In this document: one piece after another, positions 24,383 to 33,096 of the stretch
Layout of the letters: every line of letters begins with the position of its first letter
Numbering within the stretch: the stretch's first letter is position 1
Source: JBFMFH01 sp964481395
Lineage (GTDB): Bacteria; Acidobacteriota; Vicinamibacteria; Vicinamibacterales; JAKQTR01
Direction of reading: 5' to 3'
Assembly (NCBI GenBank): GCA_964481395.1
Contig: CAYZYG010000026.1
Coordinates: 1-50,049 of the forward strand
DNA length: 50,049 nucleotides
Notes under the pieces: generated by a model
What the model was told of the DNA's origin: nothing
What the model saw: the letters and a program-made list of their open reading frames with translations, nothing else
The model's database searches: none
Translations under genes and position numbers: made by a program

Positions 24383-25540
24383 ATGATCCCGTTACCCCAG
24401 AGTGAGCGCGTCCTTCTTGGTCCCGGCCCCAGCATGGTGTCGCCCCGTGTGATGCGGACGATGGCCGCGCCCGTGCTCAGCCATCTCGATCCGGACTTGA
24501 TGGCCATGATGGATGAGCTGCGCGGGCGGCTGCAGCAGACGTTCCGCGCGCCGGAGGGGTCGTTCTGCCTCGCGGTGTCCGGCACCGGCACGTCGGCGAT
24601 GGAGACGGCCGTCGCGAACCTGGTGGGCGAGGGGACGAAGGTACTGTCGCTCGTGGGCGGCTACTTCGCCGATCGCATCGCCGGCATGTGTCAGCGCTAC
24701 GGCGGCCAGGTGCGACGCCTCGACTACGAATGGGGGCGCGCCGTGGATCCCGCGGCGGTTCGGGCGATGCTGCGCGAGTCCGGCGCGGACGTCCTCACCG
24801 TCGTGCACGCCGAGACCTCGACGGGCGTGCTGAACCCGGTCGAACAGATTGCCGCCATCGCGAGGGAGCACGGTGCGCTGACGATCGTGGATGCGGTCAC
24901 GTCCTTCGGCGGACATCCGCTCGAGATCGACGCGTGGGGCATCGGGGCCTGCTACAGCTGCGCCCAGAAGTGCATCGGGGCGCCGTCGGGCATCGCGCCC
25001 GTCGCGTTCTCGCCGGAGGCGCTCGCGCGGAAGGTGAGCGCCCGCTCGTTCTACTTCGACATCGCGCTCCTCGAGGACTACTGGCTGCGTCGCAAGTACC
25101 ATCACACGATCTGCGCGTCGCTGATCTACGCCCTGCGAGAGGCACTGCTGATGGTCGAGGAGGAGGGGCTCGAGCAGCGCTGGGCCCGCCACCGCCGTCA
25201 TCACCTCGCACTGGCGTCGGGCATCCGGGCCATGGGGCTGTCGCTGCTCCCGCCCGAGGCCGAGAGGCTGTGGACGCTGAACGCCGTGCGCGTGCCCGAC
25301 GGCGTGGACGAGGCGGCCGTTCGCAAGCAGATGCTGCAGCGGTTCGACATCGAGGTCGGCGCGGGTCTCGGCCCGCTCGCCGGAAAGATCTGGCGCGTCG
25401 GGCTGATGGGGGCCAGCTCCACGCCCGACATCATCATCCTGTTCCTCGGCGCGTTCGAGTCGGTCTTGCGCGCCCAAGGCGCCACCGTCCCGGCCGGGTC
25501 CGGCGTCGCCGCGGCGCTGGACGCGCTGGCCGCGGCGTAG
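24383..25540 (+). CDS. Class V aminotransferase, alanine-glyoxylate/serine-pyruvate type
   Basis: A 385-residue PLP enzyme. The ATG at 24383 has GAGG six bases upstream, so I prefer it to a TTG at 24362. Family features are LGPGPSMVSPRVM at the N-terminus, SGTGTSAMETA (phosphate/PLP contact), VDAVTSFGGHPLEID with the PLP-binding Asp, and Lys196 in SCAQKCIGAPSG as the Schiff-base lysine. It should transfer an amino group from alanine or serine to glyoxylate, giving glycine. Next to an aldolase that would release glyoxylate, it suggests a small hydroxyproline or glyoxylate disposal module. The pairing is an inference from adjacency and the mammalian HOGA1-AGXT pathway. Confidence 0.87.
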   Translation: MIPLPQSERVLLGPGPSMVSPRVMRTMAAPVLSHLDPDLMAMMDELRGRLQQTFRAPEGSFCLAVSGTGTSAMETAVANLVGEGTKVLSLVGGYFADRIAGMCQRYGGQVRRLDYEWGRAVDPAAVRAMLRESGADVLTVVHAETSTGVLNPVEQIAAIAREHGALTIVDAVTSFGGHPLEIDAWGIGACYSCAQKCIGAPSGIAPVAFSPEALARKVSARSFYFDIALLEDYWLRRKYHHTICASLIYALREALLMVEEEGLEQRWARHRRHHLALASGIRAMGLSLLPPEAERLWTLNAVRVPDGVDEAAVRKQMLQRFDIEVGAGLGPLAGKIWRVGLMGASSTPDIIILFLGAFESVLRAQGATVPAGSGVAAALDALAAA

Positions 25541-25561
25541 CCTGGTCCACCAGCCGGGCCC

Positions 25562-26476
25562 ATGAGGCTTCCGGGAACCGCGGTCCTCGCGTCGTTGCTG
25601 GCGGCCGGCGCCGTCCTGACCGAGGGGGCGCTGCTCTTCGCGCAGTCCGCCCGGGTCGAGGAGCAGCTCCGCCGCCAGCGCGAGGCCTTCGCGCGCGGCT
25701 TCGATCTCGCGCGTGAGCACCCGCGCCTGGCCTCCTACGTGCGCCTCCTGTCGCGGGCGCTGGGAGGCCCGGCGGCGTTCCGCCAGCCGACGCTGGGCGC
25801 GGTGCCGTTCGAGGGGCGAGACCGGGTGCTCTACCTGCGTCGGGCGGCGGGGCTGGCGGCCGAGCGCTTCGCGCTGCCGCTCGACAGCCTCACCGTCGGC
25901 TTCGCACGACTTCCGTCGGGCGTCGGCGGACGCGTCTGGCTCGAACGCCGGCGCGCTGACGTGCAGGTCGCGGATCGCCATCGCGCCAGCGACGCACGTA
26001 TTCTCGCGATCGTGGCGCACGAGTTTGGCCACGCCGTCCTGGAATCCGCCCTGGCAGGCACCGGCGACCTCCGTATGGCCGAGGACGAATCGTTCGTCGA
26101 TGCGGCAGCGGTCATGGTGGGGCTCGGTCCCATCATGCTGCGCGCAAGCTACGACGAGCAGATTCGAGGCTCGGGCGGTTCGGCCACGTGGCGCATCGTG
26201 CGCGTCGGCGAACTGGATCCCGTGGCCATCGCGTATCTGACGCTCGTGCAGGCGGAACTCGCCGGCCATGACGAGCGCGATCGGCGGTCGCTGCTCGGGG
26301 AGTGGATCGAGCCTGTCTGGTCGTTCCGGCTCTCCCAGTGGGACAGCCTCCGCGCCCGCCGCGATTCGCGGGGGACGCTGGTCGTCGACTGTCCAACCTG
26401 TCTGACCCCCGTCCCCGATCCCACGCGCGGAGCCGCCGCCGCCTGTCCCGTCTGCGGCCAGCGCTTCACACGCTAG
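25562..26476 (+). CDS. Exported HExxH putative metalloprotease with C-terminal zinc ribbon
   Basis: A 304-residue protein with an N-terminal hydrophobic leader (about 5-28). It has a zinc-protease core HEFGH at 153-157, followed by AEDESFVDAAAV, where Glu176 (19 residues on) and Asp180 are placed like the third ligand in gluzincins. The last ~35 residues are a zinc ribbon (CPTC...CPVCGQRF), an unusual tail for an exported protease. Charged helices occupy 30-70. I know no named family with this architecture. It starts 22 bases after the aminotransferase stop, so it may be transcribed with it, and it precedes an M48 protease gene. Confidence 0.65.
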   Translation: MRLPGTAVLASLLAAGAVLTEGALLFAQSARVEEQLRRQREAFARGFDLAREHPRLASYVRLLSRALGGPAAFRQPTLGAVPFEGRDRVLYLRRAAGLAAERFALPLDSLTVGFARLPSGVGGRVWLERRRADVQVADRHRASDARILAIVAHEFGHAVLESALAGTGDLRMAEDESFVDAAAVMVGLGPIMLRASYDEQIRGSGGSATWRIVRVGELDPVAIAYLTLVQAELAGHDERDRRSLLGEWIEPVWSFRLSQWDSLRARRDSRGTLVVDCPTCLTPVPDPTRGAAAACPVCGQRFTR

Positions 26477-26497
26477 CCCCTGATCCCTGAGAGTGAG
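26477..26497. repeat. Short heptamer array, CCCCTGA type
   Basis: Units CCCCTGA, TCCCTGA, GAGTGAG between the stop at 26476 and the M48 gene start. The last unit may also serve as a weak ribosome-binding site. Confidence 0.55.
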
Positions 26498-26502
26498 ATA
26501 CT

Positions 26503-27969
26503 GTGCCCATGTCTCACACACCACGCATCGTCGCTGTGGTCGTCGCCGTCGCGTGGCTCTTCCCAGGGTGCGCGACGAATCCCGTGAGCGGGCAGCGTGA
26601 GTTCTCGCTGATGAGCGAGGCCCAGGAGATTGCCATCGGCCAGCAGGCCGACGAGGAGATCCGCCGCGAGATGGGGGTGTACGACGACCCGGGCCTCCAG
26701 CAATACGTCCAGGACATTGGGATGCGCCTCGCCAAGGTTTCGGAGCGGCCCCACCTGCCGTGGCACTTCGCGATCGTCGACAGCCCGGCTGTCAACGCCT
26801 TCGCGCTGCCGGGCGGGTACATCTATGTCACGCGCGGTCTGATGGCCTATCTGCACACCGAGGCGGAACTGGCGGCCGTCATCGGCCACGAGATCGGGCA
26901 CGTGACCGCCCGGCACTCGGCCCGGCGGTATTCCCAGTCGACCGCTGCGACGCTCGGCCTGGTGCTCGGCAGTGTCTTCTTCCCCGAGATTGCGCCGTAT
27001 GCGAACGCGGCGGGCACGGGGCTGGGGCTCCTGTTTCTCAAGTACAGCCGGGATGACGAGATCCAGGCGGATCGCCTTGGCGCGGGGTACATCGCGCGCG
27101 AAGGGTGGAGGCCGGCGGGCATGCAAGGCGTGCTGCAGACGCTCGGCCGGCTCGATGACGCCACCGACCGCCGGGGGATCCCGAACTGGTTGTCCACACA
27201 TCCGCAGCCCGCCGACCGTGTCGCCAGGGCCGAGGACCTCGTGGCGGCGCTCGAGGCGTCGCCACCGCCACGGGGATGGCAGGTGAATCGGGCCGGGTAC
27301 CTCGAGCGTCTCGACGGGCTCATGTTCGGTGACAATCCGAAGGACGGCATCGTTCGGGGCTTGCGCTTCCTGCATCCGGATCTGCGCTTCCGTGTCGACT
27401 TTCCCGAGGGGTGGGTGGTCAACAACGGCAAGACCCAGGTCGTCGTGCAGCAGCCCAATGTGTCGGACGCCGTGATCCTGCTGGAACTGGTCGACAACCC
27501 CCAGGGGCAGCCGCTCGGGCGTCTGGCCTCCGCATCCATGTCGGAGGCCGGATTCCGCTTCCTCGACGGCACGGAGACCCGCATCAACGGTCTTCCAGCC
27601 TACGTCGGCACCTATGAGGGCCAGACGAAGGAGGGCGGCCTCGTCGGCGTCGAGGCTGGACACATCGCCCACGTGCGCCAGGTGTTCCTCCTGGCCGGGC
27701 TGGCGTCGGAACGCCGATTCAGCCAGACGCGCCGGCTCTTCGATCGCGTAATCGGGTCGTTCGCGCCGCTCTCGGAGGCTGAGGCGTCGGCGATCAAGCC
27801 GAACCGGCTGACGTTCGTGGCCGCGCGCGCCGGAGACGATTGGGACACCCTCGCGGCCCGGGCCGGCGATGTGGTCTCCGGCAAGACCCTCGCGCTCATC
27901 AACGGGCGGATGCCGGGAGAAGAGCCGGAGGGGGGACAGCGGATCAAGATCATCGTCAGTAGACAGTAA
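26503..27969 (+). CDS. M48-family lipoprotein metalloprotease (BepA/LoiP-like)
   Basis: A 488-residue protein. Either the GTG at 26503 or the ATG at 26509 could start it; spacing to a weak GAGTGAG favours the GTG. A lipoprotein signal ends in FPGC (Cys23). The M48 domain has HEIGH at 129-133 and DDEIQAD with Glu186 as third ligand. After it comes a ~200-residue C-terminal region, including a beta domain (about 295-435) and a short LysM-like end (DTLAARAG...ALINGR). BepA-type proteases guard outer-membrane protein assembly in the periplasm; the same role is likely but the C-terminal part differs from the usual TPR region. The last codons (SRQ, CAG TAA) lie in a heptamer array. Confidence 0.87.
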   Translation: MPMSHTPRIVAVVVAVAWLFPGCATNPVSGQREFSLMSEAQEIAIGQQADEEIRREMGVYDDPGLQQYVQDIGMRLAKVSERPHLPWHFAIVDSPAVNAFALPGGYIYVTRGLMAYLHTEAELAAVIGHEIGHVTARHSARRYSQSTAATLGLVLGSVFFPEIAPYANAAGTGLGLLFLKYSRDDEIQADRLGAGYIAREGWRPAGMQGVLQTLGRLDDATDRRGIPNWLSTHPQPADRVARAEDLVAALEASPPPRGWQVNRAGYLERLDGLMFGDNPKDGIVRGLRFLHPDLRFRVDFPEGWVVNNGKTQVVVQQPNVSDAVILLELVDNPQGQPLGRLASASMSEAGFRFLDGTETRINGLPAYVGTYEGQTKEGGLVGVEAGHIAHVRQVFLLAGLASERRFSQTRRLFDRVIGSFAPLSEAEASAIKPNRLTFVAARAGDDWDTLAARAGDVVSGKTLALINGRMPGEEPEGGQRIKIIVSRQ

Positions 27970-28102
27970 GAACAGGCGACAGGCGACAGGCGACAGGGAC
28001 GGGCGACAGGCGAGAGGGACGGGCGACAGGGACGGGCGACAGGCGACAGGGACGGGCGACAGGGACGGGCGACAGGCGAGAGGGACGGGCGACGGGCGAC
28101 AG
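27957..28102. repeat. Long heptamer array, CAGTAGA then CAGGCGA/CGGGCGA type
   Basis: About 20 units. It begins with CAGTAGA and CAGTAAG over the M48 stop codon, then after a 2-base phase shift runs as CAGGCGA, CAGGCGA, CAGGGAC, GGGCGAC and so on. It is among the longest arrays in the window; the same units end the window (49961-50049). Sequence 28103-28249 shows no gene. Confidence 0.85.
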
Positions 28103-28249
28103 TGCCGCCTGATTCCTGTCTCATCTCTGTCCCGAAGCTAAAGCACCGCACATTCCGGGCCGAAACACCCGGGTGACACCGTCGAGGCTCCCCTGGCGGG
28201 GCTCGGTTGGGGTGTCGGCTCACGCAACCAGGTCCTCGTTCGGTCGCGC

Positions 28250-29122
28250 ATGTTCAACTACACCGATCATGTCCGCCTCCTCATGGAGGACATCGTGCGC
28301 CGCGTGCCCCGGCTGTCGGACATCGACATGCGCGACGTCCTGCTCTTCGGGCGCCTCGGCCGTTCGGACACGCACGGCGTCTTTGCCGCCTGCCACAGCC
28401 TCACGCTGCCCGACAGCGAGCCAGCCTATTACTTCTGGCGTGACGGCCGCACGGGCCGCCTCTCGCGGCGTTCCGAGTGGTTCATCACCCGATCGCCCGA
28501 GGTGCGGATCAACGGCCGACGGGTGAAGTACCTGATTTCGCTGGCGCTGCCGCGGTTTCCCGATCAGTCGATCCACGCGTCGCGCAAGGAGCATGCGTAT
28601 CCGGCGGCGGGTGACTGGCTTGCCAAGCTGGACACGATCGTGCACGAGCTGTACCACATCGACCCGGCGCACGGCGGCATCAGACGGTCGGTGAGAGCGG
28701 ACGGCCAGCCAGCCGATGTCGCCCACACGCCCCAGTTCTTCCTGGACGTGGCGACGATGGTCCACGCGTATCTGGAGAGCCGGCCGGATCCGTCGACGTA
28801 CGAGTTCCTGCGGCACGATTTCGACGCCTTGTCCCGCCTCCACGGCGGCGTCGTCGCGACGACGTTCCGCTGTTATCCCTCGTTTCCGCAACGCTACCGT
28901 GTCCGGCTGGAGCACCAGCCGACCCACCCGCGCGCCGCCCACGTGCTGCCCTTGGAGGGACCCGTGCGGCAGCGCCGCTTCACCCAGGCGGACCTCGAAC
29001 TGCGCCAATTCACAGGGGATTCCGCCACCCCGCTCGCGACGGCCCGCGCGATGCGCGCGTCCGTCCGGGGTCTGTTTCCGCCGCAGCCAGCCTGTCTCGC
29101 AGCCGACAGGCTGCACGCGTAG
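28250..29122 (+). CDS. Putative zinc metallopeptidase (HELYH) of unknown family
   Basis: A 290-residue protein without a signal peptide, so probably cytoplasmic. A zinc-binding motif TIVHELYHIDPAHGG places His132, Glu133 and His136 as HExxH. His141 is one residue closer than in metzincins (HExxHxxGxxH), and the metal might use another residue. The N-terminal half is alpha/beta (YLISLALPRFP) and the C-terminal ~90 residues are Arg/Pro-rich and probably disordered. Some phage-type metallopeptidase families have a similar helix, but no phage genes are nearby. The start has no clear ribosome-binding site. It is convergent with the NlpC/P60 gene. Confidence 0.6.
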   Translation: MFNYTDHVRLLMEDIVRRVPRLSDIDMRDVLLFGRLGRSDTHGVFAACHSLTLPDSEPAYYFWRDGRTGRLSRRSEWFITRSPEVRINGRRVKYLISLALPRFPDQSIHASRKEHAYPAAGDWLAKLDTIVHELYHIDPAHGGIRRSVRADGQPADVAHTPQFFLDVATMVHAYLESRPDPSTYEFLRHDFDALSRLHGGVVATTFRCYPSFPQRYRVRLEHQPTHPRAAHVLPLEGPVRQRRFTQADLELRQFTGDSATPLATARAMRASVRGLFPPQPACLAADRLHA

Positions 29123-29141
29123 GCGGACACTGCCCCTCGTC

Positions 29142-29183
29142 GGGGTCCCGGATCCGGGGCCCGGGACCCGGGACCCGGGTGCC
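29142..29183. repeat. Heptamer array, GGGACCC type (6 units)
   Basis: Units GGGGTCC, CGGATCC, GGGGCCC, GGGACCC, GGGACCC, GGGTGCC, between two convergent genes. Confidence 0.8.
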
Positions 29184-29279
29184 GCACCGCAGAAACGCCT
29201 GGGAAGGGACACGCCAGGGCTTCCGGCGGTGCGCCTGGCCCGAGGATCACAGACGAGTGGGGCCGCGGCCTGCGGCCGT

Positions 29280-29762
29280 CTACAGCCAGCGGCGGGCGGC
29301 GAGGAAGCGTGTCGACCAGTAGCGCGACGACAGGTGCTCGATGCGAACCGCGCCGCCGTCGCTCGGTGCATGGACGAAGCGATCCCGATCGATGGCGATG
29401 GCCACATGGGAGGGTTTGCGCCCCCCCGTGGCGAAGAAGAGAAGGTCCCCTGGGCGGATCTGGCCCGGTTTGACTTTCTTCCCAACGCCGAACTGCTGCT
29501 CGACGATACGCGGCACGCTGTAGCCGAGGCGGTTGAAGACGTAGGTCACCAGCCCGCTGCAGTCGAAGCCCCGGGCGGGATCGGTGCCCCCGAGGCGGTA
29601 CGGGGTTCCGACCAGCGTGGTGGCTGTCGAGGCGACCGCGCGGCCTCCCGCGGGCCCGGTTGGTGCGACCGCAGGCCTCCGTGGGCTGGAGCTGGCGCAC
29701 GCGGACGCGAGGATGGCGAGCGAGCACCACACGAGCGCGAGAGCCCGGCGCGTCGGTTCCAT
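29280..29762 (-). CDS. NlpC/P60-family lipoprotein (peptidoglycan endopeptidase)
   Basis: A 160-residue protein. The start is the ATG at 29762, which gives a compact lipoprotein signal with lipobox ILASAC (Cys22). The longer frame adds only polar residues. The NlpC/P60 domain (about 44-160) has catalytic Cys68 in FDCSGLVTYVF, His119 in SHVAIA and His131 in FVHAPSDGG, so the catalytic centre is complete. It lacks any SH3 or LysM targeting domain. It likely cleaves peptide stems in peptidoglycan while tethered to a membrane by the lipid anchor. It is divergent from the HNH gene across a 147-base spacer. Confidence 0.88.
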   Translation of the reverse strand: MEPTRRALALVWCSLAILASACASSSPRRPAVAPTGPAGGRAVASTATTLVGTPYRLGGTDPARGFDCSGLVTYVFNRLGYSVPRIVEQQFGVGKKVKPGQIRPGDLLFFATGGRKPSHVAIAIDRDRFVHAPSDGGAVRIEHLSSRYWSTRFLAARRWL

Positions 29763-29843
29763 ACCCGGGCTATCGGACGCGAGGAGGTCCCCCTGCATGC
29801 CGGCCCCGCGTCCGGCGCTGCGTCACGGCGTCGTAAACCGCTG

Positions 29844-29880
29844 TTGACACACGTGTTAGGACCAGTCTGGCAACTTGACA
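29844..29880 (+). promoter_or_regulatory. Candidate promoter hexamers for the HNH gene
   Basis: Two exact TTGACA hexamers (29844-29849 and 29875-29880). The second has CAGAAT, a fair -10 match, 17 bases downstream at 29898-29903, which would leave almost no leader before the start at 29910. The first has no good -10 but is followed by the 8-bp palindrome ACACGTGT. Confidence 0.35.
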
Positions 29881-29909
29881 CACCGCCCGGCTCCTGCCAG
29901 AATCCGGCC

Positions 29910-30443
29910 ATGGAGCAGACGCTCCTGCTCAACGCTTCGTTCGAACCGCTCAAGGTCGTCGACTGGCGGAAGGCCGTTACCCTCTGGTGCCAGGGCAAGG
30001 TTGAAGTCATTTCGGTCTACGATCGTGAGATTCGCAGCGTCACGCTGACGTTCAAGCTGCCGTCCGTCATCAGGCTGCTGCGTTACGTGCGAATCCGGCA
30101 GCGGTTCGACTACGTGCCGTTCTCCCGCGCGAACATCTACGCCCGCGACGATCACACCTGCCAGTACTGCGGCACGCGGCAGCCGACCGCTGACCTCACG
30201 TTCGACCACGTCGTTCCCGTGTCCCAGGGCGGGCGCAAGGACTGGGAGAACATCGTGACCTGCTGCATCGCCTGCAACCGGCAGAAGGGCGGCCGGACCC
30301 CCGCCGAGGCCGGCATGCACCTCGTCCGCGTGCCGAAGCGGCCGGAGAAGGTGCCTGCATTGCGGATCACGATCGGCCTCCGGCGCGCGCCCGAGAGCTG
30401 GCGCGACTACCTCTACTGGAACGTCGAGCTCGACGACGAGTAG
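29910..30443 (+). CDS. HNH endonuclease-family protein
   Basis: A 177-residue protein. The N-terminal ~75 residues (LLLNASFEPLKVVDWRKAVT) are a domain commonly found before this HNH type. The HNH motif runs from Cys84-x2-Cys87 (CQYC) through Asp99-His100 (TFDHVVP) and Asn114 (ENIV) to Cys119/Cys122 (CCIACNRQKGG). The paired CxxC motifs bind structural zinc, and the His/Asn centre binds the catalytic metal. Proteins of this family occur widely as single-copy housekeeping genes, and the target is not known. There is no methyltransferase or phage gene nearby to suggest restriction or mobility. Confidence 0.85.
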   Translation: MEQTLLLNASFEPLKVVDWRKAVTLWCQGKVEVISVYDREIRSVTLTFKLPSVIRLLRYVRIRQRFDYVPFSRANIYARDDHTCQYCGTRQPTADLTFDHVVPVSQGGRKDWENIVTCCIACNRQKGGRTPAEAGMHLVRVPKRPEKVPALRITIGLRRAPESWRDYLYWNVELDDE

Positions 30444-30470
30444 CCGGCGCTTTTCGCATACACTACCGGG

Positions 30471-31475
30471 GTGTCCACCGCACGCCTCATGAGCATCGCC
30501 CCCCCCTGGGCGCTTCCCGGCGCGCGAGTGACGGTGCTGGGAACCGATCTGCGCTCGGTTGACGGGGGAGTCCCTGTCGCGCGCGTGGGCGGAGCGCTCG
30601 CGCGTGTCGTGCTGGCGTCGTCGACGCGCATCGGGCTGCTCGTGCCAGACGATGCCGCTTGCGGGCGCCAGGCCGTGACACTCGATGGGTGCCCCGGCTC
30701 GCTCGACCTCGAGGTGGGCGGCATCCTGGCCACTGAGATCAACCAGGTGGACAACCCCGCGATCGCGGCCGACGGCTCGGTGTTCCTGACCATGAGCGGT
30801 CGGCGTGGTCAGGAAGTGCCGGTGTCGGTGTTCCGCGTGTCCGCCGGCGGCGAGCGCGAACCCTACCTGTCCGGCCTCGTCAACGCGACGTCCCTGGCGT
30901 TCGATGCGCAGGGGGTCCTGCACGTGTCGAGTCGCTACGACGGCGCCGTGTACCGGGTGACATCCTCGCGCACACTGGAAACGGTCGTGTCGGATCTCGG
31001 CGTGGCCTTCGGGATCGCATTCGGACGGGACGCCACGATGTACGTCGGCGACCGCAGCGGCACGGTGTTCAGGACGGGGCCGACGGGGCGTGTCGTCCCC
31101 TACGCCTCGCTGCCGCCGAGCATGGCCGCGTACCACCTGGCGATCGGCCCGGACGATGAGTTGTATGTGACGGCGCCTACCTTCGGGACCTACGATCGCG
31201 TCTACCGGATCGCCCGGGGACACGTGAGCGTCGTCTCGTCGGAATTCGGTCGTCCTCAGGGCATTGCGGTGGCGGACGACGGGGCGCTCTACGTGGTGGA
31301 GGCGGCAGCCGGGACCGCCGGGCTGTATCGCGTGCGGGACGGGCACCGGCGGGAAGCCGTGCTGGCGGCCACCGCGCTGGTCGGCGTCGCGCTGGACCCG
31401 CGCGGCGGGCTGGTGGTATCGTCCAACGACACCGCGTACCGGCTCGATGTGCCCCTGAAGCCTTACAGGATCTGA
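30471..31475 (+). CDS. IPT-like domain plus SMP-30/NHL-type beta-propeller protein
   Basis: A 334-residue protein starting at a GTG 27 bases after the HNH stop. Residues 1-85 resemble an IPT/TIG immunoglobulin-like domain (SIAPPWALPGARVTVLGTDL). The rest forms propeller blades typical of SMP-30/NHL proteins: AIAADGSVFLT, SLAFDAQGVLHVSSR, GIAFGRDATMYVGD, LAIGPDDELYV, GIAVADDGALYVVE and VALDPRGGLVV. No export signal is visible. The acidic metal-binding residues of gluconolactonases are not obvious, so an enzymatic role is uncertain; it may be a ligand-binding propeller. Confidence 0.75.
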   Translation: MSTARLMSIAPPWALPGARVTVLGTDLRSVDGGVPVARVGGALARVVLASSTRIGLLVPDDAACGRQAVTLDGCPGSLDLEVGGILATEINQVDNPAIAADGSVFLTMSGRRGQEVPVSVFRVSAGGEREPYLSGLVNATSLAFDAQGVLHVSSRYDGAVYRVTSSRTLETVVSDLGVAFGIAFGRDATMYVGDRSGTVFRTGPTGRVVPYASLPPSMAAYHLAIGPDDELYVTAPTFGTYDRVYRIARGHVSVVSSEFGRPQGIAVADDGALYVVEAAAGTAGLYRVRDGHRREAVLAATALVGVALDPRGGLVVSSNDTAYRLDVPLKPYRI

Positions 31476-31483
31476 TGCTGGAC

Positions 31484-31518
31484 GGGGCCCGGGATCCGGG
31501 ATCCGGGATCCGGGACCG
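31484..31518. repeat. Heptamer array, GGGATCC type (5 units)
   Basis: Units GGGGCCC, GGGATCC, GGGATCC, GGGATCC, GGGACCG, between the propeller and permease genes. Confidence 0.85.
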
Positions 31519-31557
31519 ACGCGCGCGGGTCGCGCGCACCACCTGAGGAAACATCGG

Positions 31558-33096
31558 ATGTCCATCATCAGGCAGTGGATGGGGACGAAGTCGCTCAGTT
31601 CGCTCGTCGGCGATGCCGAAGCGCCTGGGCACCAGCTGACCCGCTCGCTCGGCGTCGTGCAGCTCACGTCGCTGGGCGTCGGGGCGATCATCGGGGCCGG
31701 GATCTTCTCGGCCGTGGGCACGGCCGCCGCGGGCGGGCCGGCGCACCTGGGCGCGGGCCCTGCGGTGATGATCTCGTTCATCCTGACCGCCGTCGCGTGC
31801 GGCTTCGCCGCGCTGTGCTATGCGGAGTTCGCGTCGATGGTGCCGGTGTCCGGATCGGCGTATACCTACGCCTATGCGACGCTGGGGGAACTGGTGGCGT
31901 GGATCGTCGGTTGGGACCTGATCCTCGAGTACGCCATCGGCAACGTGGCCGTCGCCGTGTCGTGGTCCGGGTACTTTCAGGAACTGATGTCCGGGCTCGG
32001 CCTGCCCATTCCCGCGTGGCTCGGCACGGACTACCGGACCGCCGCGCAGGCGGCGCGTGATCTGCTCGCGGCCGGGGGGGATCTGAGCGCGATCAGCGGC
32101 GCGGCACGGCATGCTGCCGAGGCGTTCAACCTGGCTCCGCGCCTGGCCGACATCCCGATCATCTTCGATCTGCCGGCATTCGCCATCGTGGCGCTGATCA
32201 CCTGGGTGCTCGTCAAGGGCGTGCGGGAGAGCGCCTGGCTGAATTCGTCGATGGTGATCCTGAAGCTGGTCATCATCGCCTTCTTCATCATCGTCGGCGC
32301 CTTGTACGTGAAGCCGGAGAATTGGACGCCGTTCGCGCCGAACGGGTTCAGAGGCATCTCGAGCGCGGCCGCGATCATCTTCTTCGCCTATATCGGGTTC
32401 GACGCGATGTCGACGGCGGCAGAGGAAACGAAAGACCCCCAGCGCACGATGCCGATTGCGATGATTGCCAGCCTGGTCATCTGCACCGTGATCTACGTCG
32501 TGGTCGCCGCGGTCCTGACCGGCCTGGTGCCGTGGACCGAGCTCGGCACGGCCGAGCCGCTGGCGACGGCGTTCTCGACGCTCGGCATGCACTGGGTGGC
32601 CGGCATCATCGCCCTCGGCGCGGTTTTCGCCAACACCTCGGTGCTGCTGGTGTTCCAGCTCGGACAGCCGCGGATCTTCTTCGCCATGGCACGCGACGGC
32701 CTGCTGCCGGGCTGGGCGGCGAAGGTGCACCCGAAGTACCGCACGCCGCACGTGACGACGATCCTGACCGGCGTCGCCGTGGCGCTGTTCTCCACGTTCA
32801 TGAACATCAACGAGGTCGTGGAGCTTACCAACATCGGCACGCTGTTCGCGTTCGTGCTGGTGTCGGTCGGCGTCATCATCCTGCGGCGCACGAACCCGGG
32901 GCACCCGCGTCCGTTCCGCACGCCGCTGGTGCCGCTCGTCCCGGGACTTGCCGCGGCCATGTGTCTGTACCTGATGTTCAACCTGCCGCTGAAGACCTGG
33001 ATCCTTTTCGGCGTCTGGCTGGTCGCGGGCCTGGTCGTCTACTTCGGCTACAGCATGAGGCACAGCCGATTGCGGAACGGGGCACAGGGACAGTAG
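31558..33096 (+). CDS. APC-superfamily amino acid permease
   Basis: A 512-residue inner-membrane transporter with about 12 to 14 hydrophobic segments. The first-helix APC motif is LGVGAIIGAGIF at about residues 40-51. FAALCYAEFASMVPVSGSAYTYAY and IGFDAMSTAAEETKDPQRTMP follow, both typical of the cationic amino acid transporter (CAT)/YfnA group. It should import amino acids by proton symport or exchange; the exact substrate cannot be read from sequence. No catabolic genes adjoin it. The stop (CAG TAG) lies at the head of a heptamer array. Confidence 0.87.
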   Translation: MSIIRQWMGTKSLSSLVGDAEAPGHQLTRSLGVVQLTSLGVGAIIGAGIFSAVGTAAAGGPAHLGAGPAVMISFILTAVACGFAALCYAEFASMVPVSGSAYTYAYATLGELVAWIVGWDLILEYAIGNVAVAVSWSGYFQELMSGLGLPIPAWLGTDYRTAAQAARDLLAAGGDLSAISGAARHAAEAFNLAPRLADIPIIFDLPAFAIVALITWVLVKGVRESAWLNSSMVILKLVIIAFFIIVGALYVKPENWTPFAPNGFRGISSAAAIIFFAYIGFDAMSTAAEETKDPQRTMPIAMIASLVICTVIYVVVAAVLTGLVPWTELGTAEPLATAFSTLGMHWVAGIIALGAVFANTSVLLVFQLGQPRIFFAMARDGLLPGWAAKVHPKYRTPHVTTILTGVAVALFSTFMNINEVVELTNIGTLFAFVLVSVGVIILRRTNPGHPRPFRTPLVPLVPGLAAAMCLYLMFNLPLKTWILFGVWLVAGLVVYFGYSMRHSRLRNGAQGQ

